A stretch of DNA of 64,000 bases from CAWHYG01 sp963833505. GTDB taxonomy: Bacteria; Eisenbacteria; RBG-16-71-46; CAIMUX01. Position 1 is the first letter of the stretch; the number at the start of each line of letters is the position of its first letter. Made by a program: the position numbers and the translations under genes. The stretch covers positions 186,001 to 250,000 of the forward strand of contig CAWHYG010000006.1 of NCBI GenBank assembly GCA_963833505.1. The letters run 5' to 3'. This document shows positions 35,484-44,754 of this stretch, one piece after another. The notes below the pieces were generated by a model, which searched no databases, had not been told where the DNA came from, and saw only the letters and a program-made list of their open reading frames with translations.

Positions 35484-36434
35484 CTAGGGCATGGGCTCCA
35501 ACGCGGCCAGCGCGGCGCCGATCCATCCCGCCGCCGGACCCAGGGCGGCCGCGACGAGACCGGGCGCATGCGCGCCCGGAGCCAGCATCTGGTCCTCGAG
35601 CGCCGTTCGGGCCGAAGGGAACATGAGGTCGGCGGAGCCCGAAACGCCGCCGCCGATCACGAAGAGGTCCGGATCCAGCAGATTCGCCAGCCCCCCCAGA
35701 GCGAGACCGAGATACCGTCCGATCTCGCGCCAGGTTTCGAGGGCGGCGGAATCCCCCGCCCGCGCGCGGGCCGAGATCTCGCCAGGGCTCAGGCTGGCCG
35801 AATCCCGCTTCCCGGAGCGCCCGCAATAATCGCGGATGATCGCCGGAGTCCCGATCATGGCCTCCACGCAGCCGCGGGAGCCGCAGGAGCAGAGCGGACC
35901 GCCGGCGACGAGCGGAACATGGCCGATCTCCCCGGCGTAGCCGTGGGTCCCGGTCCAGAGCCGTCCGCCCAGGATCAGGCCACCTCCGACGCCCGTGCCG
36001 AGGGTGATCCCGACGACGTTCCGCGCGCCCGCGCCGGCGCCGTGCCGGGCCTCGGCCAGGGTGAACGCGTTGGCATCGTTCTGGACGATCGGGCGCCGTC
36101 CCGTCGCCTGCTCGGCCAGGTCCGCCAAGGGAGCGTCCTTCCAGCCCGGCAGGTTGGGAGACGTGACGACCACGCCGCGCTCCGGATCGATCAGGCCGGC
36201 GCATCCGATCCCAAGGCTCCAGGCGGCCTGTCCCGAAACCCATCCGGCAGCCAGCTCCTCGACCATGGCGGCGAGCGTGCGGACGACGGACTCCACGCCT
36301 TCCCGCGCCGGAGTCGGCCGTTCGATCTCCGCCTCGACTTTTCCGCCGGCCAGACGTCCGGCCTTGATCGCCGTTCCGCCGATGTCAACGCCGATGGCCC
36401 GGGTCGGTTCCGGTGTTCCCTGGGCGCCGTTCAC
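35484..36434 (-). CDS. ROK-family sugar kinase (glucokinase-like)
   Basis: This 316-residue kinase has the ROK ATP motif (IGVDIGGTAIKAG), the substrate and catalytic segment VQNDANAFTLAEA (Asp base), GTGVGGGLI, GYAGEIGHVPL and the zinc site CSCGSRGCVE. Glucose is the common substrate in this branch, but N-acetylmannosamine or other hexoses cannot be excluded. The GTG at 36434 overlaps the folC stop by four bases and lptD follows 10 bases later, so it sits inside a coupled envelope/housekeeping operon. Confidence 0.9.
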   Translation of the reverse strand: MNGAQGTPEPTRAIGVDIGGTAIKAGRLAGGKVEAEIERPTPAREGVESVVRTLAAMVEELAAGWVSGQAAWSLGIGCAGLIDPERGVVVTSPNLPGWKDAPLADLAEQATGRRPIVQNDANAFTLAEARHGAGAGARNVVGITLGTGVGGGLILGGRLWTGTHGYAGEIGHVPLVAGGPLCSCGSRGCVEAMIGTPAIIRDYCGRSGKRDSASLSPGEISARARAGDSAALETWREIGRYLGLALGGLANLLDPDLFVIGGGVSGSADLMFPSARTALEDQMLAPGAHAPGLVAAALGPAAGWIGAALAALEPMP

Positions 36435-37897
36435 CAGAGCGCCTCCACCGGGCCCAGCCCGAGGAACCGGTAGCCCTCCTCGAGAGCGTGAAACGACCCA
36501 CAGAGAAGCACGAGCGACCCGTCCCGCGCCGAGGCCTCGAGAGCGTCCTCCAGCGCCGGCGCGATCCGCGGGAACGACCGCACCGTGAGCCCGGCCGCCC
36601 GGGCGGCGGCCTCGAGATCGGCCGCCGGAGCCGCCCGCTCCACCGCGAGAGGCGCGATGCGGACTTCGCGGGCCACGCGGGAGAGCTCGCGGAAGAACCC
36701 GCCGTGGTCCTTCTGGGCCATCATCCCGGCGACCGGCAGGATCCCGCGGCCTCTCGCGACGCCGGCCACGGCGCGCGCCAGCACCTGCGCGCCTTCATGG
36801 TTGTGGGCCACGTCGGCGATCAGCGGAAATCCCGGAATCGCCTCGCATCGGCCGGGCCAGCGCAGGCGCCCGATCCCTTCCTGGATCTCGGCATCGGTCA
36901 CGCCCCACCCGCGTTCGCGGAGCAGCGCCGGGCCGAGGACCGCCAGCGATCCGTTGACCGCTTGATGGATCCCGGGGAGCCGGCTCCGCAGTTCAAGCCC
37001 ATCCTCGGGCAGAACAAATCCGGCGGGCGCACCCTCGCGCCGGCGGACGCGGAAGCTCGTTCCGTCCGTCTCCTCGATCTGATCCACGCGGAGGCAGGCG
37101 GTCCGGCGGAAAAGCGGCGCGCCAAGCTCGCGCGCGCGCCGTTCGACCGCCCCGAAGGAGCCGGCCGCGCCTCCCGCCACGATGGCCGGAACGCCGGGGC
37201 GCAGGATTCCCGCCTTCTCCCCTGCGATGGCCGCGGCGGTCGCGCCCAGCAAATGCGCGTGATCCATCCCGAGGGAGGTGATGACCGAGAGGATCGGCTC
37301 CGCCGTGTTGGTCGCGTCCAGCCGGCCCCCGAGGCCGACCTCGAGCACGGCCAGATCCGCCCCGGCCTCGCGGAAGAAAGCGAACGCCAGCGCGGTCGTG
37401 GCCTCGAAGAAAGAGAGCTCGTGCCGCTCCCAGATCTCCCGGTCCCGTGTGATCAGTCGGAGCAGGGTCCCCTTCGGAGCCAGGGCGCCGTCCAGCCGGA
37501 TCCGCTCCCGATAATCGAGGAGGTGCGGGGAGGTGTAGAGGCCCACGGTCCGGCCGGTCCGGGAGAAGACCGACGCCAGGCCGGCCGCGGTCGAGCCCTT
37601 CCCGTTGGTCCCGGCGACCAGGATCGACGCGAACGACTCCTGCGGGCGGCCGAGATCCTCCAGACAGGCCCGCATGCGCTCGAGGTCGAGCTTGATCCCG
37701 CGGCGCTCGAGGGCGAAAAGCCAACGGACCGCTTCGTCCCAGACGGCTTCATCCGGCGGGTCGTCGCGCCAGGCGTTCGCCCGCGCCGGCGCGGCCTCAG
37801 GCGCCGCATCTCCGCGCGCGACGTCTCCGCGGGCCGCGATCCCCGGGCGTCCGGCCCCGGAGGTGTCGTTCCGGCGCGAGTCCGGGCCTGCCGTCAA
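36431..37897 (-). CDS. folC: Bifunctional folylpolyglutamate synthase/dihydrofolate synthase
   Basis: This 488-residue Mur-ligase-type enzyme adds glutamate to dihydropteroate or folates. VAGTNGKGSTAAGLASV is the P-loop, SPHLLDYRERIRLDG follows, and EVGLGGRLDATN, SLGMDHAHLLG and AEKAGI-type AGEKAGILRPG match FolC. The TTG at 37897 overlaps the accD stop (TTGA), giving a poorly conserved 45-residue lead. A later start cannot be excluded, because family similarity begins near DEAVWDEAVRWLF. The accD-folC adjacency is common in bacteria. Confidence 0.92.
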   Translation of the reverse strand: MTAGPDSRRNDTSGAGRPGIAARGDVARGDAAPEAAPARANAWRDDPPDEAVWDEAVRWLFALERRGIKLDLERMRACLEDLGRPQESFASILVAGTNGKGSTAAGLASVFSRTGRTVGLYTSPHLLDYRERIRLDGALAPKGTLLRLITRDREIWERHELSFFEATTALAFAFFREAGADLAVLEVGLGGRLDATNTAEPILSVITSLGMDHAHLLGATAAAIAGEKAGILRPGVPAIVAGGAAGSFGAVERRARELGAPLFRRTACLRVDQIEETDGTSFRVRRREGAPAGFVLPEDGLELRSRLPGIHQAVNGSLAVLGPALLRERGWGVTDAEIQEGIGRLRWPGRCEAIPGFPLIADVAHNHEGAQVLARAVAGVARGRGILPVAGMMAQKDHGGFFRELSRVAREVRIAPLAVERAAPAADLEAAARAAGLTVRSFPRIAPALEDALEASARDGSLVLLCGSFHALEEGYRFLGLGPVEALW

Positions 37898-38754
37898 ACC
37901 GGTTGCCGGGACGCTCGCGCGTCGTTGAACATGCGGATGAGGCTCCCGAGAGTGGCCCGAAGCTCCAGGCGGGACACGATCGCGTCGACCATCCCGTGAT
38001 CGAGCAGGAACTCCGCCCGCTGGAAGCCGGCGGGCAGCTCCTGCTTGATGGTCTGCTCGATGACGCGCGGGCCCGCGAATCCGATCAGGGCCTTGGGCTC
38101 TGCCAGGATGACGTCCCCGAGCGAAGCGAAGCTGGCCGTGACCCCCCCGGTCGTGGGATGCGCCATGATCGAGATGTAGGGGATGCCCTTTTCGGCCAGT
38201 CGGGCGAGCTGGACCGAGGTCTTGGCCATCTGCATGAGCGAAAGCACGCCCTCCTGCATGCGGGCGCCGCCCGAAGAGGAGACGATGACGAGCGGAAGCT
38301 CGCTCTGGATGGCCATCTCGGCCAACCGGGAGATCTTCTCCCCGACCGCCGAAGCCATGCTCCCGCCGAGGAAGCTGAAGTCCATGACCCCGAGGCAGAG
38401 ATCGCTGCCCTCGATCCTTCCCCGGCCGGTCACGACCGCCTCCTTCTTTCCCTTGGCCATGGCCGCCTTGATCCGGTCGCTGTACTTCATCGAGTCCTTG
38501 AAGTGCAGCGGATCGACCGACGTCACGCCCTGGAAGAACTCCTCGAAGGAGCCGGGATCGACCAGGAGGTTGATGTACTCCTCCGCGGAGATGCGGAAGT
38601 GGTGGCTGCATCGGACGCAGACCCATTGATTGCGCGCCACCTCCTTGCGGTAGAGGATCTCCCCGCAATCCGGGCACTTGACCCAGATGCCGTCCGGGAT
38701 CTCGCGCCCGGGCTGCTGCTTCGGCCCTTCCGACTTGTTACTGAACCACGGCAC
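37894..38754 (-). CDS. accD: Acetyl-CoA carboxylase carboxyltransferase subunit beta
   Basis: This 286-residue AccD transfers CO2 from carboxybiotin to acetyl-CoA, the first step of fatty acid synthesis. The N-terminal zinc ribbon is complete (CPDCGE ... CVRCSHHF), followed by the crotonase-like SSSGGARMQEG and HPTTGGVTASFA oxyanion loops. The GTG at 38754 overlaps the rimI end by 17 bases, and the stop overlaps folC. AccA is not in the window. Confidence 0.96.
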   Translation of the reverse strand: MPWFSNKSEGPKQQPGREIPDGIWVKCPDCGEILYRKEVARNQWVCVRCSHHFRISAEEYINLLVDPGSFEEFFQGVTSVDPLHFKDSMKYSDRIKAAMAKGKKEAVVTGRGRIEGSDLCLGVMDFSFLGGSMASAVGEKISRLAEMAIQSELPLVIVSSSGGARMQEGVLSLMQMAKTSVQLARLAEKGIPYISIMAHPTTGGVTASFASLGDVILAEPKALIGFAGPRVIEQTIKQELPAGFQRAEFLLDHGMVDAIVSRLELRATLGSLIRMFNDARASRQPV

Positions 38755-39244
38755 GGTCGTCCTCCTCTCCGAGCGATCGCGACATCACGACCGCGTCCTC
38801 CCTGTCCCGAGTGTAGTAGTTCTTCCGGATCCCGGCCGGCCGAAATCCATGCCGCTCGTAAAGTCGGATGGCGGCGACGTTGCTCGCCCGGACCTCGAGC
38901 CAGATCGTGCGGGCGCCGCGCTGGCGGCTCTCCCGTTCGAGATCGTCGAGCAGCCTCCGCGCGTGTCCCGAGCGGCGGTGGCCCGGCGCCACCGCCAGGT
39001 CGGCCAGGTGCGCCTCGTCGGCCACGAACCAGGCGATCATGTAGGCGAGAACCTCGTCTCCCCGCTTGAGGACCCGCGGATAGCCGCCCGATCCCTTGTG
39101 GCGCAGCTCGGCCCGGAAGGCGGCGGGGGACCAGGGATCGGAGAAGCAGACCCGCTCGAGCCTGGAGACCGCAATCAGGCTCTCCTCGGTGAGATCTTCG
39201 ATCTCCGGTTTGACCTGGGCTTCATCCATGAGGTCATCGGGCAT
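38738..39244 (-). CDS. rimI: Ribosomal-protein-alanine N-acetyltransferase
   Basis: This 168-residue GNAT enzyme acetylates the N-terminus of ribosomal protein S18 in the classical case. AHLADLAVAPGHRRSGHARRLL is the acetyl-CoA-binding motif A (RRSGHA), and LEVRASNVAAIRLYERHGF is the standard C-terminal GNAT signature. It lies directly after tsaB as in many genomes. Two starts, ATG 39244 and ATG 39229, are possible; the second avoids the 11-base overlap with tsaB. Confidence 0.92.
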   Translation of the reverse strand: MPDDLMDEAQVKPEIEDLTEESLIAVSRLERVCFSDPWSPAAFRAELRHKGSGGYPRVLKRGDEVLAYMIAWFVADEAHLADLAVAPGHRRSGHARRLLDDLERESRQRGARTIWLEVRASNVAAIRLYERHGFRPAGIRKNYYTRDREDAVVMSRSLGEEDDRAVVQ

Positions 39245-39953
39245 CGGGACGGCGGGCGTCGGCCCCCCGGACGTAGAGAGGCTCGAGCTTCTCGAGATCC
39301 TCTCCGCGCCGTTCCACCGCGTCCCGGCGCGCCGCCAGAAGAGCGATCAGGCCCGGACGGCGGTGGAAAGCCAGCCGATCGGTCAGGATCAAGCCCATCT
39401 GCTTCAGCTCGGGGTGAATCCCGTGAACGAACTCTACCGCCTCTCCGGTGAAAATCAACCGCCCCCGGACGGCAAGAGCCCGGACCTTTGGCGCAACCTC
39501 AGCCATAGGCGTGTTTTCGAGAGGAATCAACGGCGCCCAGACGTCTCCGTCCCAGCGTCCCGCCTCCAGGCAGACCTCGCCGCGCCGGAAGGCGGACAAA
39601 AGGACCAGGGTCGCCTCCGAGTCCTTCCACGGCCAGGCCAGAGCTTCGTGCGACGGAACGCCGACGGCCGCGGTCCCGGATCCGAGAGCCAGGGCGCGGG
39701 CTGCGGCCATGCCGATGCGGATCCCGGTGAAGGAGCCCGGACCGATCGCGACGCCGATCCGCGCCAGGTCCCTGGGCGCCAGGCGGTCCTCGGCCAGCAC
39801 CCGTCTCACGAACTCGAGGAGCATCTCCTCCGCCCGGTCCCGAAGATCCGCGCTCGTTTCGGCGACGAGACGGCCGTCCCGCACCAGAGCGACTCCGGTG
39901 AGGCGTCCCGAGGTCTCGAGACCCAGCACCGGCCCGTCGATCCAGCCGTTCAT
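39234..39953 (-). CDS. tsaB: tRNA threonylcarbamoyladenosine biosynthesis protein TsaB
   Basis: This 239-residue ASKHA-fold partner of TsaD is needed for t6A37 in ANN-decoding tRNAs. LGLETSGRLTGVALV is the N-terminal strand, and VAIGPGSFTGIRIGMAAARALA is the family hallmark. The ATG at 39953 overlaps the tsaE stop by four bases (ATGA). With tsaE and rimI around it, this is the standard t6A cluster; tsaD is not in the window. Confidence 0.95.
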   Translation of the reverse strand: MNGWIDGPVLGLETSGRLTGVALVRDGRLVAETSADLRDRAEEMLLEFVRRVLAEDRLAPRDLARIGVAIGPGSFTGIRIGMAAARALALGSGTAAVGVPSHEALAWPWKDSEATLVLLSAFRRGEVCLEAGRWDGDVWAPLIPLENTPMAEVAPKVRALAVRGRLIFTGEAVEFVHGIHPELKQMGLILTDRLAFHRRPGLIALLAARRDAVERRGEDLEKLEPLYVRGADARRPDAR

Positions 39954-40462
39954 GCCGGTCCCTCGGGCCACAGGCCCTCAAGCCGGAGGTGACGCAGAGG
40001 CGATCTCCCGAGCGTCCATTCCAGCAGGATCCATCGTCCATCCCGCGGCCCCGGCTCGAACCGCACCCAGATCGCCTCTTCGGGAGGATCCGGAACCCTT
40101 TCCGCCCACTCGACCAGGACGACGCCGCCGGCGCCGCGCTCCGGCTCGTCTTCCCATGAAGCCCTGAGATCGCGATCGGGCGCCTCGAGCCGATAGAGAT
40201 CGAGATGCCGGATGGAGACGCGCCCGGCGTAGCGATGCTCGAGCAGGAAGGATGGGCTTCGCACCTTGCCGGCATAGCCCAGGCCGCGGGCCACGCCGCG
40301 GGCGAAGACGGTCTTGCCGGAGCCCAGAGGGCCGGTCAGGCCGATCCAGGCGACATCGGCCAGGGATTGCCCCAGGATCTCCCCGAAACAGGCGGTGGCG
40401 GCCTCGGCCGGGCTCCACCAGGCCAGCCGCGCCGCCAGAGGAGGCGCCGCCGGCCCGGTCAT
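39950..40462 (-). CDS. tsaE: tRNA threonylcarbamoyladenosine biosynthesis ATPase TsaE
   Basis: This 170-residue P-loop ATPase drives the TsaB-TsaD t6A cycle. Walker A is GPLGSGKT, SPSFLLEHRY follows as in the family, HLDLYRL is the Walker-B-like strand, and VLVEWAERV is conserved. The ATG at 40462 overlaps the porX stop by four bases, and the stop overlaps tsaB likewise, so translation is coupled through three genes. Confidence 0.94.
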   Translation of the reverse strand: MTGPAAPPLAARLAWWSPAEAATACFGEILGQSLADVAWIGLTGPLGSGKTVFARGVARGLGYAGKVRSPSFLLEHRYAGRVSIRHLDLYRLEAPDRDLRASWEDEPERGAGGVVLVEWAERVPDPPEEAIWVRFEPGPRDGRWILLEWTLGRSPLRHLRLEGLWPEGPA

Positions 40463-42039
40463 GCGGGGCCGGCGCGCGGGGTCAGGACGGACACGGGGAG
40501 AATCATCTCTTCCAGGGAGATTCCGCCGTGCTGGAAGGTCTCGCGAAGCTGCCTCTCGTACCGGTGCTGGTTCGTCGGATAGACGAAGAAATAGTTCTCC
40601 TTCGCCAGAACGTAGTTCTTGGTCAGGCTGCCCCCCGGAAGCATGTATTCCTGCGGCTTGCGGATCTGGAGAGCCTCTTTCTCCTCGCAGGCCAGGTTGT
40701 CGCCGAACTTGTACCGGATGCTGGTCGAGGTCTCCCGGTTGCCCATGACGATGGAGGGGCGCTTGCAGAAGACCAGCCCGTGATCGGTGGTCACGACCAC
40801 GGTGGTGCGCTGCCGGGAGAGGATGCGCAGCACCTCGAACAGGACGGAGTGCTGGAACCACGACTGGAGCAGCCTCCGGAGGGCCTCGTCGTCCGGCGCC
40901 AGCTCCTGGAGGATCTCCGATTCGGACTGTCCGTGGGCCAGCATGTCCAGGAAGTTGAAGACGAAAGCCAGGAAGGAATTGTTGAGCCAGGTCCCCACCT
41001 TCTTGCGGAGCAGATTGCCCTCCTGCACGGTGTAGATCTTCTGATAGCGCAGCGACTCGGGCGCGATGCCGCTTTTCTGGAGCTGCAGCTCGAGCAGCTC
41101 CTTCTCGTACCGGTTCCGGCTCGATTCCTTGGGAGCGTCCTCGAGCCACCAGTCCGGATGCTTTTGGGCGATCTCCGCCGGATAGAGGCCGCTGAAGATG
41201 GCGTTCCGCGCGTACGGACTGGCCGTGGGCAGGATGGCGTAGTAGAGGTCGGTCTTGACGTTGAAATAGGGCTCGAGCAGCGGCTCGAGCATGCGCCACT
41301 GATCGAGGCGCATGCAGTCGATCACGACCAGCGCGACGCGGGTGCCGGACTTGAGCAGCGGCAGGACGCGCTCGGGCACCACGTCGATCGACAGCGGCGG
41401 GCGGGTGTCCCGCGGGCGCCCCACCCACTGGCGGTAGCGCAGCTCGATGAACCGGCCGAATTCCCGGTTGAGCTGCACCTTCTGGTCGGCGTGGGCCTGC
41501 AGCAGGCTTTCGTTCTGCATGCCCCGAAGCTCGAGGTCCCAGGCCACGACGTCGGAGTAGAGGTCCAGCCAGTCCCTCCAGTCCAGATCGCCGTGCCGGA
41601 GGGAGAGGATGCGGTTGAACTCGGCCACGTAGTCCTTCGTCCGCTGCGTCCGCTCCAGCGTCTTGCTCTCGAGGACCTTCTTGATCGCGAGAAAGATCTG
41701 GCTGGGGTTGACCGGCTTCGTCAGGTAGTCGCTGATCCGGTGGCCCAGCGCCATGTTCATGAGGTTCTCCTCCTCGTTCTTGGTGATCATGATCACCGGG
41801 AGCGAAGGGGAGCGTTCCTGCAGGGCTTCCAGGGTGGCCAGGCCGCCCATCCCCGGCATCATCTCGTCGAGGAGGACGACGTCGAAATGCTCGCGGTCGA
41901 CCAGCGACACGGCGTCCTCGCCGTTCGACACCGCCTCGACCTCGAATCCCTTCGCCCGCAGGTAGAGGATGTGGGGCCGGAGCATGTCGATTTCATCGTC
42001 GGCCCAGAGCACTTTTCTCGGAGCTGTGGCCATATCCAT
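40459..42039 (-). CDS. porX: PorX-type response regulator with PglZ/alkaline-phosphatase-like effector
   Basis: This 526-residue protein has an N-terminal receiver (residues 8-128; WADDE acids, phospho-acceptor Asp58 in VVLLDEMMPG, conserved IMITKNE and YLTKPVNP). A PglZ-type domain follows (about 215-520; VVIDCMRLDQWRMLEPLL, FSGLYPAEI, VVVTTDHGL, TSTSIRYKFGDN). This is the architecture of PorX, which in Bacteroidetes controls the type IX secretion system. The paired kinase gene lies upstream on the same transcript, and sorting-domain proteins are encoded in the window. ATG 42033 is an alternative start. tsaE overlaps its stop. Confidence 0.92.
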   Translation of the reverse strand: MDMATAPRKVLWADDEIDMLRPHILYLRAKGFEVEAVSNGEDAVSLVDREHFDVVLLDEMMPGMGGLATLEALQERSPSLPVIMITKNEEENLMNMALGHRISDYLTKPVNPSQIFLAIKKVLESKTLERTQRTKDYVAEFNRILSLRHGDLDWRDWLDLYSDVVAWDLELRGMQNESLLQAHADQKVQLNREFGRFIELRYRQWVGRPRDTRPPLSIDVVPERVLPLLKSGTRVALVVIDCMRLDQWRMLEPLLEPYFNVKTDLYYAILPTASPYARNAIFSGLYPAEIAQKHPDWWLEDAPKESSRNRYEKELLELQLQKSGIAPESLRYQKIYTVQEGNLLRKKVGTWLNNSFLAFVFNFLDMLAHGQSESEILQELAPDDEALRRLLQSWFQHSVLFEVLRILSRQRTTVVVTTDHGLVFCKRPSIVMGNRETSTSIRYKFGDNLACEEKEALQIRKPQEYMLPGGSLTKNYVLAKENYFFVYPTNQHRYERQLRETFQHGGISLEEMILPVSVLTPRAGPA

Positions 42040-42098
42040 CCTTCAAGCCGATTCTTCCCCCGGAACGGAATCGCCGGCGAACGAACGGCGCTTCCCGG

Positions 42099-43320
42099 TC
42101 AGACCGGGAACGAGATCACCACGGTGGATCCCTGACCCGGCTGGCTCTTCTCGAACCAGATCCGGCCGCCGTGGTACTCCTCCACGATCCTCTTGGCCAG
42201 GGTCAATCCCAGACCCCAGCCCCGTTGCTTCGTCGTGAATCCGGGAGCGAACACCATCTTCATTTCCGCCGGAGACATCCCGCGCCCCTGGTCGGCGATG
42301 CGGATTTCCACGGACTCGGTCTCCCGCCGGCGGACGACATCCACCTCGATCGTACCCCGGCCGTGCTCGGATGCATCGACCGCGTTCTTGAGGACGTTCT
42401 CGACCACCCACTCGATCAACTCCTTGTTCACGCTGACCGGCGGGACCAGCTCGTAGCGTTCGCGAATCTCAACGTCTCGTCCGAGATGGGGGATGCGGCG
42501 GCGGAAGTAGCGTACGGCCTCGCTGACGATGGGAGCCACGTCCTGGACCTCGAGTCTCGGCAGGCTTCCCACCTGGCCGAACCGCATGGCGACCTTCTGC
42601 AGACGCTCGGCGTCGTTCTCCATCTCGTCGAGCACCTCGCGGAGATAGGACTCCTCCAGCTCGACCCGCCCGTCCTGCCGGCCCGTTTCGAGCTGTTTCT
42701 CGCGCAGCAGCTCGACCCATCCGAGCAGCGAAGAGATCGGGGTGCCGAGCTGGTGGGCTGTTTCCTTGGCCAGGCCGATCCGAGATGGACCGCTGCTCGC
42801 TGGTCTTGATGCTCCGGTAGCCCACGTAGCCCAGGGCGATGAAGAGGAAGATGGCGGCGATCTGGATGACCGGAATCCACTTGAGCTCCCGGACCAGACC
42901 CGCTTCGCCGTAGTGGACCTGGCCGAAGACCCGCCCGTCTTTGGGCTGACGGATCGGAATCGGAGTGTGCCGCTCGTCGAACCGGCGGACAATCTCCTTG
43001 AGCCGCGCGGAGTCGTTCGGAGCGATCTCGACCGGAAGCTTCCAGACCCGCGGCTCCCCCTTCTCGTCGGTCAGCACCATGGGGAAGTCGGCCGGCTTGA
43101 TCACGTCCTCGAAGATCCGGCGCACCTCCGGGTTGTCGGTGGCGGGGAGAGTGGCGACCGCGCAGAAGCGGGCGAAGATCTCCGACAGGGCCATCGACTG
43201 TTTGTTGAGACGATTGATCAGGCTGGTGGTGTAGACGACCCCGATTCCCACGAGAACGACCGACCCGAAGAACAGGTAGGCCCTGAGCAGCAAGGTAAGT
43301 CTGGTTCGGGACAGCGACAT
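42099..43320 (-). pseudogene. Sensor histidine kinase (PorY-like position), frameshifted
   Basis: Two transmembrane segments (about residues 8-33 and 145-168) flank a roughly 110-residue periplasmic region. The frame then breaks in EQRSI: an extra C at 42782 converts the expected SIWIGLAKETAHQLGTP into SISDRPGQ. The second piece carries the H-box (KETAHQLGTPISSLLGW), N-box (ENVLKNAVDAS), G1 (IADQGRGMS) and G2 (GWGLGLTLAKRIVEEYHGG). All kinase motifs survive, so a one-base sequencing error is plausible. The position directly before porX, 59 bases away, makes it the likely cognate kinase (PorY role). If the break is real, PorX would lack this partner. Confidence 0.88.
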
Positions 43321-43336
43321 TTCTCCCCCGGAGGAT

Positions 43337-44623
43337 CTAACTTTCCGGCGCCGGGCCCAGTTCCTCCCGTCCGCCCAGGTAGGGTCTGAGGGCCTTCGGA
43401 ATCCGCACAGCGCCCCTTGGAGTCTGGTGGACCTCCAGGAGCGCGACGATCACCCGGGGCAGCGCCAATCCCGAACCGTTCAAGGTGTGGGGATATTCCA
43501 ACCGGCCTGCCGCGGTGCGATAGCGCAGGCCCATCCTCCGGGCCTGGAAGCTCTCGAAGTTGCTGCACGAGGAGACCTCGAGCCAGCGCCCGGCCTCGCC
43601 GGGAGCCCAGGCCTCGAGGTCGTAACACTTGGCCGCGGCGAAGGAGAGGTCGCCGCTGGCGAGGGACAGGACCCGGTAGGGAAGCTCCAGGGCCTGGAGG
43701 ACCGCCTCGGCGCAGGCGGTCAGCGACTCATGCTCGTCGTAGGAGGTTTCGGGCCGCACGACCTTGACCATCTCGACCTTGTCGAACTGATGGACCCGGA
43801 CCAGCCCGCGGGTCTCCCTTCCGTAGGCGCCGGCCTCGCGGCGGAAGCAGGGAGAGTACCCGACGAAGGAAATCGGCAGGTCCTCCTCGGCCAACGACTC
43901 CTCGCGGAAGAGATTGGTGATCGGCACCTCGGCGGTCGGGATCAGGAAGAGGTCGTCGACTTCGCAGCGATACATGTCCTCTTCCATCTTCGGAAGCTGG
44001 CCGGTTCCGAACATGCATTCGCGCCGGACGACGAAGGGGGTTGAGACCTCCCGATATCCGTGACGGGTCGTGTGCAAGTCGAGCATGAACTGGATGAGCG
44101 CGCGCTGGAGCCGCGCCCCCCAGCCGAGGAACACCGTGAAGCCGGCGCCGGACAGCTTCGACGCCCGGTGAAAGTCGAAGAGGCCCAGCCGTTCCCCGAT
44201 CTCCCAATGCGGAACCACGGGGAAGTCGGGATGCGCCGGCTCTCCCCAGGTCCTCGCCACGACGTTGGCCGAAGCATCCGTTCCGATCGGGACCGATTCG
44301 TGCGGCAGATTGGGAACGCGCGCCAGCAGATCCTCGAGCGCGGAGTCGATCGCCTTGACCTCCGCGTCCAGCTCCTTGATCGCATCGGACAGACTGCGCG
44401 TGCGTGTGATCAGGGACGCGGCATCTTCGCCCCCGGCCTTCCGGTGGGCGACTTCCTGGGAGCTGCGATTCCGCTCCCCCTTCTTCTGCTCGACGTCGGT
44501 CAGGAGCCGGCGTCGCTGTTCGTCCAGCGACAGGATCCGGTCGAGGTCGTGCGGCCCTCCCTTGGCCTCAAGACCGCGCCGAACCCGCTCGGTCTCCGCC
44601 CGGATGAGCTTCAGGTCCAGCAT
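43337..44623 (-). CDS. serS: Seryl-tRNA synthetase
   Basis: This 428-residue class II synthetase has an N-terminal coiled-coil tRNA-binding arm (about residues 25-105; LDEQRRRLLTDVEQKKGERN). Motif 2 is FRREAGAYGRETRGLVRVHQF, and motif 3 is NGSGLALPRVIVALLE. TAEVPITNLF is the serine-binding TxE loop. A GGGGGG stretch precedes the ATG at 44623. It charges the two serine tRNAs in this window. The histidine kinase gene starts 16 bases after its stop, suggesting they share a transcript. Confidence 0.96.
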   Translation of the reverse strand: MLDLKLIRAETERVRRGLEAKGGPHDLDRILSLDEQRRRLLTDVEQKKGERNRSSQEVAHRKAGGEDAASLITRTRSLSDAIKELDAEVKAIDSALEDLLARVPNLPHESVPIGTDASANVVARTWGEPAHPDFPVVPHWEIGERLGLFDFHRASKLSGAGFTVFLGWGARLQRALIQFMLDLHTTRHGYREVSTPFVVRRECMFGTGQLPKMEEDMYRCEVDDLFLIPTAEVPITNLFREESLAEEDLPISFVGYSPCFRREAGAYGRETRGLVRVHQFDKVEMVKVVRPETSYDEHESLTACAEAVLQALELPYRVLSLASGDLSFAAAKCYDLEAWAPGEAGRWLEVSSCSNFESFQARRMGLRYRTAAGRLEYPHTLNGSGLALPRVIVALLEVHQTPRGAVRIPKALRPYLGGREELGPAPES

Positions 44624-44754
44624 CGCCCCCCACTTCCCCGGCGTCGCGCGGGTCATCGGCATCCGCCGTGACGGCACTCCCTTGCGTGCGGTCAAGCTAA
44701 CACAGGGCATGATACAGGTCAACGCGGGGCCGGCCGCCGCCGCCGAGCCGGGAG

